Shown here: in pieces, positions 5,753 through 14,588 of the stretch | Numbering within the stretch: the stretch's first letter is position 1 | Layout: every line of letters begins with the position of its first letter | Source of the DNA: Acidobacteriota bacterium | Lineage (GTDB): Bacteria > Acidobacteriota > Aminicenantia > Aminicenantales > Aminicenantaceae | Direction: 5' to 3' | DNA length: 22,201 bases | Assembly: GCA_030609975.1 (NCBI GenBank) | Contig: JAUWSR010000016.1 | Coordinates: forward strand, 1-22,201 | Notes under the pieces: model-generated | Database searches by the model: none | The model's input: only the letters and a program-made list of their open reading frames with translations | Told to the model about the DNA's origin: nothing | Program-made: the position numbers and the translations under genes

Positions 5753-8326
5753 CTATTCGTATCTTAAAGAGTCAATGGGGTTGGCCAGAGCGGCTTTGAG
5801 AGACTGGAAGCTGACTGTGAACAGGGCGAGGAGAAGGGTCAAGCCTGCAGAAAGTATAAAGACAAGAGGACCTTGGGATATCCGGTAGGCAAATTCTTTG
5901 AGCCACTGGTTCATCAATAAATAGGCAATAGGCCATGCGAAAACAAAAGACACCATCACCCATTTGATGAATTCTTTAGAGGTCAGCAAAACAATGCTGG
6001 GGAGGGAAGCACCCAGCACCTTACGGATACCGATCTCTTTGGTCTTCTGCTCGGCCAAAAAAGCCGCCAAGCCAAAGAGGCCCAGACATGCTATCAAAAC
6101 AGACAGCAAGCTGAATCCATTGAACAGCCGCCCAAGCTGTTGCTCAGATACGTACTGCAAGTTGTAAGCGTCATTGTAGAACATATAGCGGTAAGGATAA
6201 TCCGGTGCATGGATCTTGAAGGCTGCCTCGATTTGTTTCAGGGTCTCTTCCGTCTGAACTCCCTCTATTTTAATGAAAACATAGTTGTGCCAGGGCCGGT
6301 ATATACGAAAGACAAAAGGTCTGATAGCTGTGTGCAAAGAGCGAGCATTAAAATCCTTTACGACACCAATAATGCGTGCCTTTCGAAATGACTCCGGCCA
6401 AGCCGGGTGAGCCATGTAAACCGTTGTACCCAGCGGATTCTCTAAATTCATTTGGGCTGCTGCCGTTTCATTGATGATACAGGCTTCTCTTTCATCGGTC
6501 ACATAGGCTCTGGAAAAGCTTCTGCCTTGAGTTATCTCCATGCTAAAAACCGAGAAGAATTCATAGTCAACCACGGTGTAATCCACGGGCAGAAAATCAT
6601 CTCCGGGATTGCCTTCCCAATTGATAGAGATATTCTCGCCCACCCAAGTCGGCCCCTGAGCCGCGCAGGTCACACTCCGGATACCCGGTTTATTCTGCAA
6701 AGCATTCTTGAAAGAATTAAAACTCCTCCTCAGCACAGGATTATTCCCGAGGATGACGACATTATCCCTATCGAGGCCCAGATCTCTTTTTTGAATATAG
6801 CGAAGCTGCTGGGAAACCAGCAAAGTGCAGGTGATAAGGCCCACTGAAATGACAAACTGGAAGACGATCAGGACTTTTCGCGTCCCTGCGCCTCTATTCC
6901 CAAAATTGTTTTGGCTTTTCAATGTCTGAACCGGTTGAAATGAGGATAGGAAGAAAGCAGGATAACTCCCGGCCAAAAAACCGGTCGCAACGGTGGTGAG
7001 AAGCAGCGCCAGGATCAAGGAGAAATTGGCGCCGGAGAGCAACATGAGGGACTTGGCTGTAAACTGATTGAACCGGGGGAGCACGGTCTCCACTAAGATT
7101 AAAGCAAACACCAGGGAAATAAAGGCGATAAAAAAGGCTTCTCCCAAAAACTGGCGAGTGACCTGAGCTCTAGCAGCACCGATGACTTTTCGCATCCCCA
7201 CTTCTTTGGCTCTCCGAGCTGAGCGAGCTGTGGCCAGGTTCATAAAATTGACGCAGGCCATGATCAGGATAAAAGCTGCGATCAGCGCAAACAGGGCGAC
7301 CCTTTTTATGCCTCCGGGGCGTCCGAATTCGTGGAGATAGACCTTGGTCAGAGGCTGCAGCACAGGAATATAAGTTACATCAGGGCTGACATTTTCCTTA
7401 AAGATGTCCTTGATCTTGGCGGAAAAGGCAGCCGGGGAAGCATCCGGCCGCAGCAATATGTAGTTGGGACCGGACCACTCCTCCCACCGGGCAAGACGGG
7501 CTTCCCCCAGCAGTTCCATGCGAGCGATCAGATCGAACTGCATATGAGAATTCGTGGGGAGGTTTTTGATAACTCCGGTGATCTTGAAATCGGCGTTGGG
7601 CCGGTCCAAATAGAGGACTTGTCCTAGGGCATCCTCATTTCCAAAATAACGGTGGGCGGTTTCCTCCGTAATGACGATCGCATTCCGGTCCGCCAAAGCG
7701 GATTCCGGATCACCGTGAACAAAGGGGAAAGAAAACATTTTAAAAAAGCCCGGATCCGCTAGATAAAAATTATCCTCTTCGAACCTCTTGTCGCCCACTT
7801 TTACCAAAGAGCCGTACCAGGTACAGGTCCGAGAGAATTCCTCGACTTCGGGATGCCGGTCTTTAAGGGCCGGTCCAATTGCATAGGTAGGCGTCGGGAT
7901 CTGATTCCCATCCTCCGTTTTATTGAGGATGCGGAAGATCCGGTCTTTGTGCTGGTGAAAACGATCAAAGCTCAATTCATCCTGGACCCAAAGGCCGATC
8001 AGGATGAAACAGGCCATCCCGATAGTAAGGCCGGCGATATTGATGAATGAATAGCCTTTTTGTCTAACGATTTGACGGAATGCTACTTTAAAATAACTTT
8101 TTAGCATAGTGAGTCTCCAAGAAGTTGTCTCCAGAAGAAAAGATACGAGCAAAAACAGGATCTGGAAATTAATTTGAATACGGGCCCTAAAGGCCCCAAA
8201 TTCCTGGGAAGTTTCCTGGAAACGGTCCTCAAGATCTTCAGCGAGAGAGCGCAGTGTATCCTCATCGGATAAACGTCGCAGCAGGAATCTCAAAAATCCT
8301 GGGATCCGGAACTCTTTGGTGGTCAT
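5753..8326 (-). CDS. FtsX/MacB-like ABC transporter permease with N-terminal prefix domain
   Basis: The start at 8326 overlaps the PadR stop codon (ATGA) and gives 857 residues. Residues about 1-70 (IPGFLRFLLRRL, LAEDLEDRFQE) match the permease prefix domain found in long permeases paired with PadR regulators. The permease body follows: MLKSYFKVAFRQIVRQKGYSF, a first transmembrane helix (FINIAGLTIGMACFILIG), the MacB-type periplasmic domain, an FtsX helix bundle (ALIAAFILIMACVNFMNLATA), then a second periplasmic domain and FtsX bundle with TKEIGIRKVLGAS and the ending NPIDSLRYE. This two-bundle form is usual for the family at about 800 residues. No ATPase gene is adjacent. An internal ATG at 8107, with GGAGA 7 nt upstream, could produce a shorter form without the prefix domain. 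Its role is probably envelope mechanotransmission or export; the cargo is unknown. Confidence 0.88.
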   Translation of the reverse strand: MTTKEFRIPGFLRFLLRRLSDEDTLRSLAEDLEDRFQETSQEFGAFRARIQINFQILFLLVSFLLETTSWRLTMLKSYFKVAFRQIVRQKGYSFINIAGLTIGMACFILIGLWVQDELSFDRFHQHKDRIFRILNKTEDGNQIPTPTYAIGPALKDRHPEVEEFSRTCTWYGSLVKVGDKRFEEDNFYLADPGFFKMFSFPFVHGDPESALADRNAIVITEETAHRYFGNEDALGQVLYLDRPNADFKITGVIKNLPTNSHMQFDLIARMELLGEARLARWEEWSGPNYILLRPDASPAAFSAKIKDIFKENVSPDVTYIPVLQPLTKVYLHEFGRPGGIKRVALFALIAAFILIMACVNFMNLATARSARRAKEVGMRKVIGAARAQVTRQFLGEAFFIAFISLVFALILVETVLPRFNQFTAKSLMLLSGANFSLILALLLTTVATGFLAGSYPAFFLSSFQPVQTLKSQNNFGNRGAGTRKVLIVFQFVISVGLITCTLLVSQQLRYIQKRDLGLDRDNVVILGNNPVLRRSFNSFKNALQNKPGIRSVTCAAQGPTWVGENISINWEGNPGDDFLPVDYTVVDYEFFSVFSMEITQGRSFSRAYVTDEREACIINETAAAQMNLENPLGTTVYMAHPAWPESFRKARIIGVVKDFNARSLHTAIRPFVFRIYRPWHNYVFIKIEGVQTEETLKQIEAAFKIHAPDYPYRYMFYNDAYNLQYVSEQQLGRLFNGFSLLSVLIACLGLFGLAAFLAEQKTKEIGIRKVLGASLPSIVLLTSKEFIKWVMVSFVFAWPIAYLLMNQWLKEFAYRISQGPLVFILSAGLTLLLALFTVSFQSLKAALANPIDSLRYE

Positions 8327-8649
8327 GATTTGGTTTTCTTGAGATCGGGGACATCCGTCCAGATCGATCGATTCACCTCTTGAATATTTGCCAATTTTTT
8401 TTCGCCCAGAGAGGTCAGCCGATAATAGATCCGGGGGCGGCCGCCCAGGTCGGTCGAACCTAACGCCTGGATCGTTTCCACATAACCATTTTTCTTCAAA
8501 CGATTCAGAGGGGCATAAACAGCACCTGACATCCAATCTGTCCCGGTGTCCAGTTCCACCTGCTTTCTAATGGAAATTCCATAGGCCCTATCCGCAAGTT
8601 TCCATATGGCCAGCAGCAAGATCTCTTCGATCCTCGATAAAAAATTCAT
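8323..8649 (-). CDS. PadR family transcriptional regulator
   Basis: The 108-residue protein is a minimal PadR regulator, a winged-helix DNA-binding domain with little beyond it. Typical features are the N-terminal EEILLLAIWKLADRAYGISIRKQVE helices, the recognition-helix region GAVYAPLNRLKKNGYVE and the wing strand GRPRIYYRLTSLGEKKL. GGGAGGG precedes the ATG. Its TGA stop overlaps the permease ATG by 4 bp, so the two genes are translationally coupled, the usual arrangement in which PadR represses its own operon. A tandem repeat overlapping the -10 box upstream is a candidate binding site. The inducer is unknown. Confidence 0.9.
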   Translation of the reverse strand: MNFLSRIEEILLLAIWKLADRAYGISIRKQVELDTGTDWMSGAVYAPLNRLKKNGYVETIQALGSTDLGGRPRIYYRLTSLGEKKLANIQEVNRSIWTDVPDLKKTKS

Positions 8650-8667
8650 GCCGAATTCCCTCCCATA

Positions 8668-8709
8668 TATTCATTCATTAGTATTCGTTTTATAGTATTC
8701 ATATTATAT
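8668..8709 (-). promoter_or_regulatory. PadR-permease promoter region with three tandem 14-bp units (candidate operator)
   Basis: On the minus strand a consensus TATAAT lies at 8708-8703. Overlapping and following it are three head-to-tail 14-bp units each ending in GAATA: ATATAATATGAATA, CTATAAAACGAATA and CTAATGAATGAATA, with 10-11 of 14 matches between neighbours. Their position between the -10 box and the ribosome binding site fits repression by the first gene product. The -35 region is poor. Confidence 0.4.
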
Positions 8710-8750
8710 ATATACGTGCCGAAATTGAAATAGTTTTAAACTGTCCGAGG

Positions 8751-11708
8751 TTATTTTTTTACGAAGCGGATCCTTGCCTTCCCCCGGAGGTTGGACTCTG
8801 AAGAGATTTTGCGCTCGAGGTTCCCCCAATCCAGGTCCCCATAGGTCCACCCGAAACATATATACATATTGAGAAAGCCATCTTTTTGGACTTGGCTGCG
8901 TACGGCCACAGTTCCATCAGATTCAACACAGACACCCGTTTCTCCTGTTGCTCCAGTCAATTGATACGAATAGATATGTTCCTTCATAGCACAAAAATCA
9001 TTGGTAACCGGCAAGGCAACTTCCGGCATGCCGGAGGCGGGAAAAAGAAAGAAGTCCTTTCCATCTAAGGACCACGGGAATAAGGGCTCCTGCCGATAAA
9101 CAACTTCATTCTTCTCCCCCCGGAATATTTGAGCTGTGCCGTGAGGGCGACCGATATGTTCTTCAGGATATACGCTCCAGAGGGCTTTTCGATCCCATTC
9201 CAGCTCGACAAACCGCCGATCGAGCATAAAGACCAGACCGATCTCGTAGCAGTCGGATGGAGGTCGCTCCATTTCGAACCGAATATCAAGATATCCTCTG
9301 CGGTCGATCTGAAGGACAACAGAGACATTTCGTCGGTTGATGATCCCTTCTCTGTGGATTGTAAAGCCATCCTCAGATTTATCAAATCTCACTTTTTCAG
9401 CCTTCCAATTGATAGCCTGTGACCAATCGAGGTCTTCGACAGTGTCTTTCTTTGGTTCGGGGGCTGAAATATGCAGAAATGGCCCTCCCCTGATGATCCT
9501 ATTGTCACTTGCCCGGTCTGCACTGATCATCCCGGTGGTTTTATCAAAAACCAAGGAATAATCTCTTGTTTTCAGCATCAACACTTTCTCTGTCTCTTCA
9601 AACTCACTCTGGGAAATATCTATTGTGGCCGTCTCTACCTTTTCAGGCTTTGAATGAGAAAATGTCAGATGATACTCGTCGATCACTCTATCATCCTTTG
9701 CCTCAAACCTGAGTCTGATCAGTTTTCCGTTGAGCATAAAGAGAGGAGCGCGCAAAAATCCCTTCTCATGGGGAGCGATATCAGGACCATCAGAAAATGC
9801 TTCTTTCCAGCCTTGGTCCTCATATTTTTGGGCCCAACTGACTCTAATCTCGGCAAGATTGGTGTGATCAAAACGATTGTAGACCGGAACCATAAGCTCC
9901 TCACCCGGCTGAACAGGTGCGAACAGTGTCTGCATCACTCTGATAGGAGAGTACGCCTTTTTAGTGTGCCAAAACTCGGGTTTCTTCCGCCGCCAGACGT
10001 CAACGATTCCCCAGGGGCCGTATCCACAGGGTTTTTCAGGCAGAAAAAAGACTTCATCGATCATGCCCCAAATAGCACCACCCAAGGCCCCCTCGGACTC
10101 GAAGCAATCATCCCACATCCGCCTTAAACTCTCACCCCAAAAATTCCTCATGTTGGGGTCGCGCTTAAGGGTCGAAATATTGTAGCAGGCTACATGGGCC
10201 CATTCGTCATGCAACACCGGTAAATCAGGATGTGCAAAATCTTTGATCGGTATTTTGTGCTGATTCATGTTTCCTTTATAGGACACATAATGCATACTTA
10301 AGATGTCACTGCAGTAGTTTTTTTCTTCAGGCACTTTTCCTGGATAGCTAAACATCACCGGCCTGGTTTCATCGACTGACTTTACCCAATCAAACTGCCG
10401 CTGAAAATTAGCACCATATTCGTTCTCATTTCCTATAGACCAGATTATCACACAGGGATGATTCCAATCACGCGTGACCATCTCCCGAAGTTGGGATAGA
10501 TATCGTTCGGTGTAGGCAGGGTCATCCTGTGTGTCGCCGGGTTGGTACGCCTTTTTACGGTGCGTGCCCACAAAACATAGGGCGGTTTCCTCTTCAACAT
10601 AGATCCCGTATTGGTCACAGAAATCTAAAAATTCCGGTGACGGAGGATAGTGCGATGTGCGGATGAAGTTGAAGTTAGCCTCCTTGGCCAACAGGACATC
10701 CTGCCGGTCCTGCTGCGGAGTGGTGCTGCGGCCTAAGAGAGGATGGATGTCGTGGCGACACGCTCCTCGCAGTTTGATCTCGTTGCCATTAACAAAAACC
10801 CTGTTTCCCTCGACCTTGATCTCACGAAAACCCAGGGATTGCTGAACAATTTCAACAGTGCGGCCAGCTAGGATCAGATCCGCGGTCAGAATGTGAAGGT
10901 TAGGGTGTTCTGCATCCCATTTTTGCGGTGCGTCTACTGGGATGTCGATAGTCCGGGTCTTTTTTGAAGAGGAGAATGTCAGAGTCGAGCTCGAGAGCAG
11001 AACAGCATTGCCTTCAGGATCCTCTAAACTCAGATGGACTTTAGCCTGTGTTGACTGGGAGATACCAGCTTCGACACGCATCTTGGCATTGCGGTATTCA
11101 CTGTCCAAAAAGGTAACAACACGAAAAGTCTGGATATGAACTTCCGGCAAGGCTACAAGTTCTACACGGCGCAGGATGCCTCCGATGGGATGGTGGGCAT
11201 ACCCGCTCCCATAGGAGATCTCATCCTGTTTGTCTGTGATGCCGACAACCAGGACAGCGTCTTCACCGGGTTGAACATGATCGGTTATATCGCAGTCCCA
11301 AGAGGTAAAACCACCGTGATGATCTCTGATAAATTGCCCATTGATCCATACGCGAGCATAGCTATAAACACCATTGAAGCGGACTAAAATGCGATTATTC
11401 CGGAAGTCTTTGGGGATAAAGATCTGCTTACGATAGGCATATTCCACATCAAGTTGTATGGAATAGCCCTGCATCTGACATTCCCCGGGAACTTGGATGG
11501 GCTTCCACCCACTCTGGGATGTAACATCTCGCCAGAATTCAGGTCCCGGAGCCAGGTTGAATTCCCATTTCCCACATAGATCGATACGGCAGCTTTCGAC
11601 TCCAGAAACATTGTGAGGCAAAACGACTGGTGATTGGGAAAGGAGCGGCTGACACAAAACAAACACCAAGACGAGTCGCATAACAGATATGGGGATAGTT
11701 TTTTTCAT
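8751..11708 (-). CDS. Secreted glycoside hydrolase family 2 (beta-galactosidase-like)
   Basis: The protein has 985 residues with a signal peptide (about residues 1-25, cleavage near LLSQS). The order of domains is that of long LacZ-like GH2 enzymes: a sugar-binding jelly roll (about 40-190), an immunoglobulin-like domain (190-295), a TIM barrel (295-590), and C-terminal beta-sandwich domains with a Bgal_small-like region (VYPEEHIGRPHGTA). Catalytic residues are visible: the acid/base Glu428 in WSIGNENEYG and the nucleophile Glu502 in HDEWAHVAC; RTSHYPP (350-356) is also conserved. It probably cleaves terminal beta-galactosides or a related beta-glycoside in the periplasm or outside the cell. 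GCGGAG lies 8 nt before the ATG. It is divergent from the SLC13-like transporter gene and has no adjacent sugar transporter or TonB system, so its substrate is uncertain. Confidence 0.92.
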   Translation of the reverse strand: MKKTIPISVMRLVLVFVLCQPLLSQSPVVLPHNVSGVESCRIDLCGKWEFNLAPGPEFWRDVTSQSGWKPIQVPGECQMQGYSIQLDVEYAYRKQIFIPKDFRNNRILVRFNGVYSYARVWINGQFIRDHHGGFTSWDCDITDHVQPGEDAVLVVGITDKQDEISYGSGYAHHPIGGILRRVELVALPEVHIQTFRVVTFLDSEYRNAKMRVEAGISQSTQAKVHLSLEDPEGNAVLLSSSTLTFSSSKKTRTIDIPVDAPQKWDAEHPNLHILTADLILAGRTVEIVQQSLGFREIKVEGNRVFVNGNEIKLRGACRHDIHPLLGRSTTPQQDRQDVLLAKEANFNFIRTSHYPPSPEFLDFCDQYGIYVEEETALCFVGTHRKKAYQPGDTQDDPAYTERYLSQLREMVTRDWNHPCVIIWSIGNENEYGANFQRQFDWVKSVDETRPVMFSYPGKVPEEKNYCSDILSMHYVSYKGNMNQHKIPIKDFAHPDLPVLHDEWAHVACYNISTLKRDPNMRNFWGESLRRMWDDCFESEGALGGAIWGMIDEVFFLPEKPCGYGPWGIVDVWRRKKPEFWHTKKAYSPIRVMQTLFAPVQPGEELMVPVYNRFDHTNLAEIRVSWAQKYEDQGWKEAFSDGPDIAPHEKGFLRAPLFMLNGKLIRLRFEAKDDRVIDEYHLTFSHSKPEKVETATIDISQSEFEETEKVLMLKTRDYSLVFDKTTGMISADRASDNRIIRGGPFLHISAPEPKKDTVEDLDWSQAINWKAEKVRFDKSEDGFTIHREGIINRRNVSVVLQIDRRGYLDIRFEMERPPSDCYEIGLVFMLDRRFVELEWDRKALWSVYPEEHIGRPHGTAQIFRGEKNEVVYRQEPLFPWSLDGKDFFLFPASGMPEVALPVTNDFCAMKEHIYSYQLTGATGETGVCVESDGTVAVRSQVQKDGFLNMYICFGWTYGDLDWGNLERKISSESNLRGKARIRFVKK

Positions 11709-11750
11709 CGTAGAAACTCCGCTTTTAAGAGCTAGAAGTCTATCAAGTTG

Positions 11751-11779
11751 AAGATATCAAATGCACTTGACTTTGCCAA
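11751..11779 (-). promoter_or_regulatory. Promoter of the GH2 gene
   Basis: On the minus strand TTGGCA (11779-11774), 17 bp and TATCTT (11756-11751) form a sigma70-like promoter with a leader of about 35 nt before the ATG at 11708. Confidence 0.45.
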
Positions 11780-11797
11780 TGCTTTTCAACATATATA
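11767..11797 (+). promoter_or_regulatory. Promoter of the SLC13-like transporter gene
   Basis: TTGACT (11767-11772) is followed 17-19 bp later by CATATA/TATATA (11790-11797). It lies back-to-back with the GH2 promoter, and the two -35 boxes are 1 bp apart. A spaced inverted repeat TCAAGT/ACTTGA (11743-11748 and 11765-11770) spans the spacer of the opposing promoter. Confidence 0.4.
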
Positions 11798-11827
11798 CAA
11801 TACCTCACAAGAGAAAAGGCAATATAT

Positions 11828-13606
11828 ATGATAGCACTGGACAGCATTTTGCTCTTGGGCCTGATCGTTTTAGCCATGGTGCTGTTTGTCTCCGAGAGAC
11901 TTCGGGCTGATGTGGTCGCGTTGTGTGTGTTGGTCGCCCTCCTGGTTTTTGGCTTGATCGAACCCGACCAAGCCCTGTTCGGATTTGCCAACCAAGCAAC
12001 CGGAATTGTGGCGGCCATGTTCATCCTAAGTGCGGGATTGGTCCGTACCGGAATCGTCGATTGGCTGGTAAGACGGTTAGACAGATGGGCAGGAAAGTCA
12101 AAGATCCGATTGCTGTTGGTACTCTGTATCACCAGCGCAGTCCTTTCAGCCTTTATCATCAACACAGCCATCGTCGCCATCTTTTTACCGGTGGCTTTTG
12201 CGTTGTCACAAAGCCGCAAACTGCCCATATCCAAGATCTTGATACCGGTGGCCTTCGCAAGTCAACTGGGTGGTGTGTGCACATTGATCGGCAGCTCCAC
12301 CAACATCCTAGTCAATTCCATCGCTGTGGAGAGCGGCGTGGGCAGCTTCAACTTGTTCGAGTTTGGGCGTTTGGGACTCATCCTTATGGGCGTTGGGCTT
12401 TTCTATTTGATCGTGATTTCGGGGAAACTTCTGCCCAAACGGAAAGGAACCTACCAACAGATCGACAAATACCGGCTGGTTGACTATCTGGCTGAATTCA
12501 CTGTGACAAAAGACTCGAAACTTATCGGAAAGCGCTGGGAGGAGATCAAAAACCAGGATATAAGAGACATCCGGCTGATCAAGCTCATCCGTGAACAGAA
12601 GGCTGTATGGCATCCTCAAAAGACTCTGGTGAGGGAGTCAGATATTCTGCTTGTCTACAGCGACGCTGATAAGCTCATGAATTTCAAAGATCACTTCAGC
12701 CTACAGACCATGGCCGATGTAGTAATTGATGACAAAAAAATGAGCTCCGATGAGGTCAAACTTGTCGAAGGCCTTATCCCGCCCGGATCCCGACTCCAGG
12801 GCCGCACTCTCAAGAGCTCTAATTTCCGCCGACTTTTTCAGTGTGTCGTGCTGGCTGTGCAGAGAAGAGGAAAGGTTATTCGACAGCGCTTGGACAATAT
12901 TCAACTCGAGCAAGGAGATACACTCCTGCTGCAGTGTGATAAAGAGGAGATCCAAGACATCCTGAGATCTAGTGATTTGATCGTGACTAATGAATTGACC
13001 GAGCTGAATCTGCGCAGAGATCGAGCATTTATCGCCTTAGGGCTGCTTGTGGCTGTTATAACACTTTCCGCACTGAACATCATCCCGATTCTGACCGCTG
13101 TGCTGATCGGAGTCCTGGGAATGCTTCTAAGTGGTTGTCTCTCCGTGGAAGAGGCCTATCAGGCGATCGATTGGAAGGTCATCTTTCTTTTGGGAGGAAT
13201 TCTGCCCTTGGGATTGGCCTTACAACAAACAGGCACCGCCTCTTGGCTGGCAGATATCCTGTTGAAACCCCTGGCCGGTCTGGGCCCGGTCTTTGTATTG
13301 GCAGCATTATACTTCATTACGGCAGTATTAACCGAAGGCATGTCGAATGTAGCAACGGCAATACTGTTGGCACCCATAGCCCTGTCACTGGCAGCCGGAA
13401 TGGGTGTAAATCCCCAGCCATTTCTCATCGCCATCACCTTCGCCGCTTCCACAAGCTTTGCCACGCCCATCGGATATCAGACCAACATGATGGTCCACGG
13501 ACCCGGAGGTTACCGTTTCGCCGATTTTGCCAGAGTGGGAGTCCCCCTCAATCTGATCTTTTGGGGCATATCTGTTTTCTTGATCCCCCTATTCTGGCCT
13601 TTTTAG
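11828..13606 (+). CDS. SLC13/DASS family transporter with two TrkA-C (RCK-C) domains
   Basis: The protein has 592 residues. An N-terminal bundle of about five membrane segments (residues 5-200) contains SAFIINTAIVAIFLPV and the SST-N motif GSSTNILV (about 155-162). A soluble middle part (about 205-375) holds two TrkA-C domains, recognisable by DIRDIRLIKLIRE...ESDILLVYSD and RRLFQCVVLAVQRRGKVI...QGDTLLLQC. A second membrane half follows with MSNVATAILLAPIAL and the second substrate loop ATPIGYQTNMMVHGPGGY. Members of this architecture are sodium-coupled carriers of divalent anions such as sulfate or dicarboxylates; the RCK-C insert is thought to be regulatory. The exact anion cannot be read off. 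The ATG at 11828 follows a weak AAAAGG. Confidence 0.9.
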   Translation: MIALDSILLLGLIVLAMVLFVSERLRADVVALCVLVALLVFGLIEPDQALFGFANQATGIVAAMFILSAGLVRTGIVDWLVRRLDRWAGKSKIRLLLVLCITSAVLSAFIINTAIVAIFLPVAFALSQSRKLPISKILIPVAFASQLGGVCTLIGSSTNILVNSIAVESGVGSFNLFEFGRLGLILMGVGLFYLIVISGKLLPKRKGTYQQIDKYRLVDYLAEFTVTKDSKLIGKRWEEIKNQDIRDIRLIKLIREQKAVWHPQKTLVRESDILLVYSDADKLMNFKDHFSLQTMADVVIDDKKMSSDEVKLVEGLIPPGSRLQGRTLKSSNFRRLFQCVVLAVQRRGKVIRQRLDNIQLEQGDTLLLQCDKEEIQDILRSSDLIVTNELTELNLRRDRAFIALGLLVAVITLSALNIIPILTAVLIGVLGMLLSGCLSVEEAYQAIDWKVIFLLGGILPLGLALQQTGTASWLADILLKPLAGLGPVFVLAALYFITAVLTEGMSNVATAILLAPIALSLAAGMGVNPQPFLIAITFAASTSFATPIGYQTNMMVHGPGGYRFADFARVGVPLNLIFWGISVFLIPLFWPF

Positions 13607-13625
13607 TTCCTTATTTATTACTAGA

Positions 13626-13637
13626 ATTCCCGGGAAT
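13626..13637. repeat. 12-bp perfect palindrome after the transporter gene
   Basis: ATTCCCGGGAAT (13626-13637) lies 20 bp after the transporter stop codon and is loosely flanked by CCTTAT and ATAAGG. There is no following T-run, so I do not call it a terminator. Confidence 0.3.
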
Positions 13638-13705
13638 ATAAGGTGTGTATCGAAGGTCTAATCTTTGTATAGCTTGAATAAAGGATACTTCTGGAGAAAT
13701 TTAAA

Positions 13706-14536
13706 ATGACACACACATATCGCTATATCAGGTACACCTTCCTGATTCTGGCAGTGATCAGTCAGCTGGGATGTGGATCGCTGAAAGTGGAAAGTAAATG
13801 GCGCGAACGGGAGATCGTCGTTGACGGGAAAAGCGACGATTGGGTGGGCGCACTGCAGTATTTCGAGAAGAAAAAGGTTTCGGTGGGAATGCGGAACGAT
13901 GACAGCTTTTTCTACATGTGTTTGATCATTGATCAGCCGCAGCTTCGCGATCAGATCATGGCACAGGGCCTCCAGCTATGGTTCGATCCCGAGGGAGGCG
14001 ATGAAAAAAAGTTCGGGATCAAATTTCCCATAGGCATGGGAAGGATGCGGCCCAACCAAGAGGTCACCGAGGAAGACCGGGAAAGAATGCAGGACCAGGA
14101 AAGACGCCAGGAAATATTCGAGAATTCACTTGCCGAGCTCGAAATCCTCTCAGCGGGGATCGATGAAGGCATCCGAATGGCGGTTGAGGAAGCGAAAGGC
14201 ATTGAGATCCAGTTGAAGATGTATAGCGGCCAGGTCGTTTATGAGTGCAAAATTCCACTTCTTACCAGCGAGGGGATGCCTTACGTTATTAAGGCTCTGG
14301 CCGGAGGTGTCATCGGTGTTGGATTGGAATCACCTAAGCAGGCTATGCGCGGAATGGGAGGGGGGATGCCTGGTGGCGGCGGCAAAGGTGGCGGCATGCC
14401 AGGCGGAGGAGGCATGGGTGGCGGTAGAGGAGGTGGAACGGGTGGGACTCCCATGGGAAGGAGCGGCCACAGTGGGAACCAGCAGATGCCGGAGGAACTA
14501 AAAGTCTGGGCCTCGGTTCAACTGGCCACTAACTAA
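13706..14536 (+). CDS. Exported protein of unknown function with Gly-rich segment
   Basis: The 276-residue protein begins with a basic, hydrophobic leader (IRYTFLILAVISQLGCGS) ending in a Cys within an imperfect lipobox, so it is probably a lipoprotein. Residues about 28-100 (WREREIVVDGKSDDWVGALQYF, then SFFYMCLIIDQPQ and LQLWFDPEGGDEKKFGIKFP) look like the sugar-binding fold of CBM9 or DOMON-like proteins, which commonly open with a phrase such as VDGxxDDW. A charged helical stretch follows (TEEDRERMQDQERRQE), then a further beta region to about 215. Residues about 218-255 are a low-complexity run of Gly, Met, Pro and Lys. It is tail-to-tail with the kinase gene. I do not recognise a specific family or ligand. 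Confidence 0.68.
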   Translation: MTHTYRYIRYTFLILAVISQLGCGSLKVESKWREREIVVDGKSDDWVGALQYFEKKKVSVGMRNDDSFFYMCLIIDQPQLRDQIMAQGLQLWFDPEGGDEKKFGIKFPIGMGRMRPNQEVTEEDRERMQDQERRQEIFENSLAELEILSAGIDEGIRMAVEEAKGIEIQLKMYSGQVVYECKIPLLTSEGMPYVIKALAGGVIGVGLESPKQAMRGMGGGMPGGGGKGGGMPGGGGMGGGRGGGTGGTPMGRSGHSGNQQMPEELKVWASVQLATN

Positions 14537-14588
14537 TTAGAGGTCGAGCAGCATCCATTTGTTCTTGATCACACCCTCAAACATGTTC

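Noticed and set aside
8327..8536. N-terminal extension of the prefix-domain permease to 8536
   Set aside because: The extension overlaps the PadR gene in another frame, has no family similarity, and the ATGA overlap at 8323-8326 gives a natural start.
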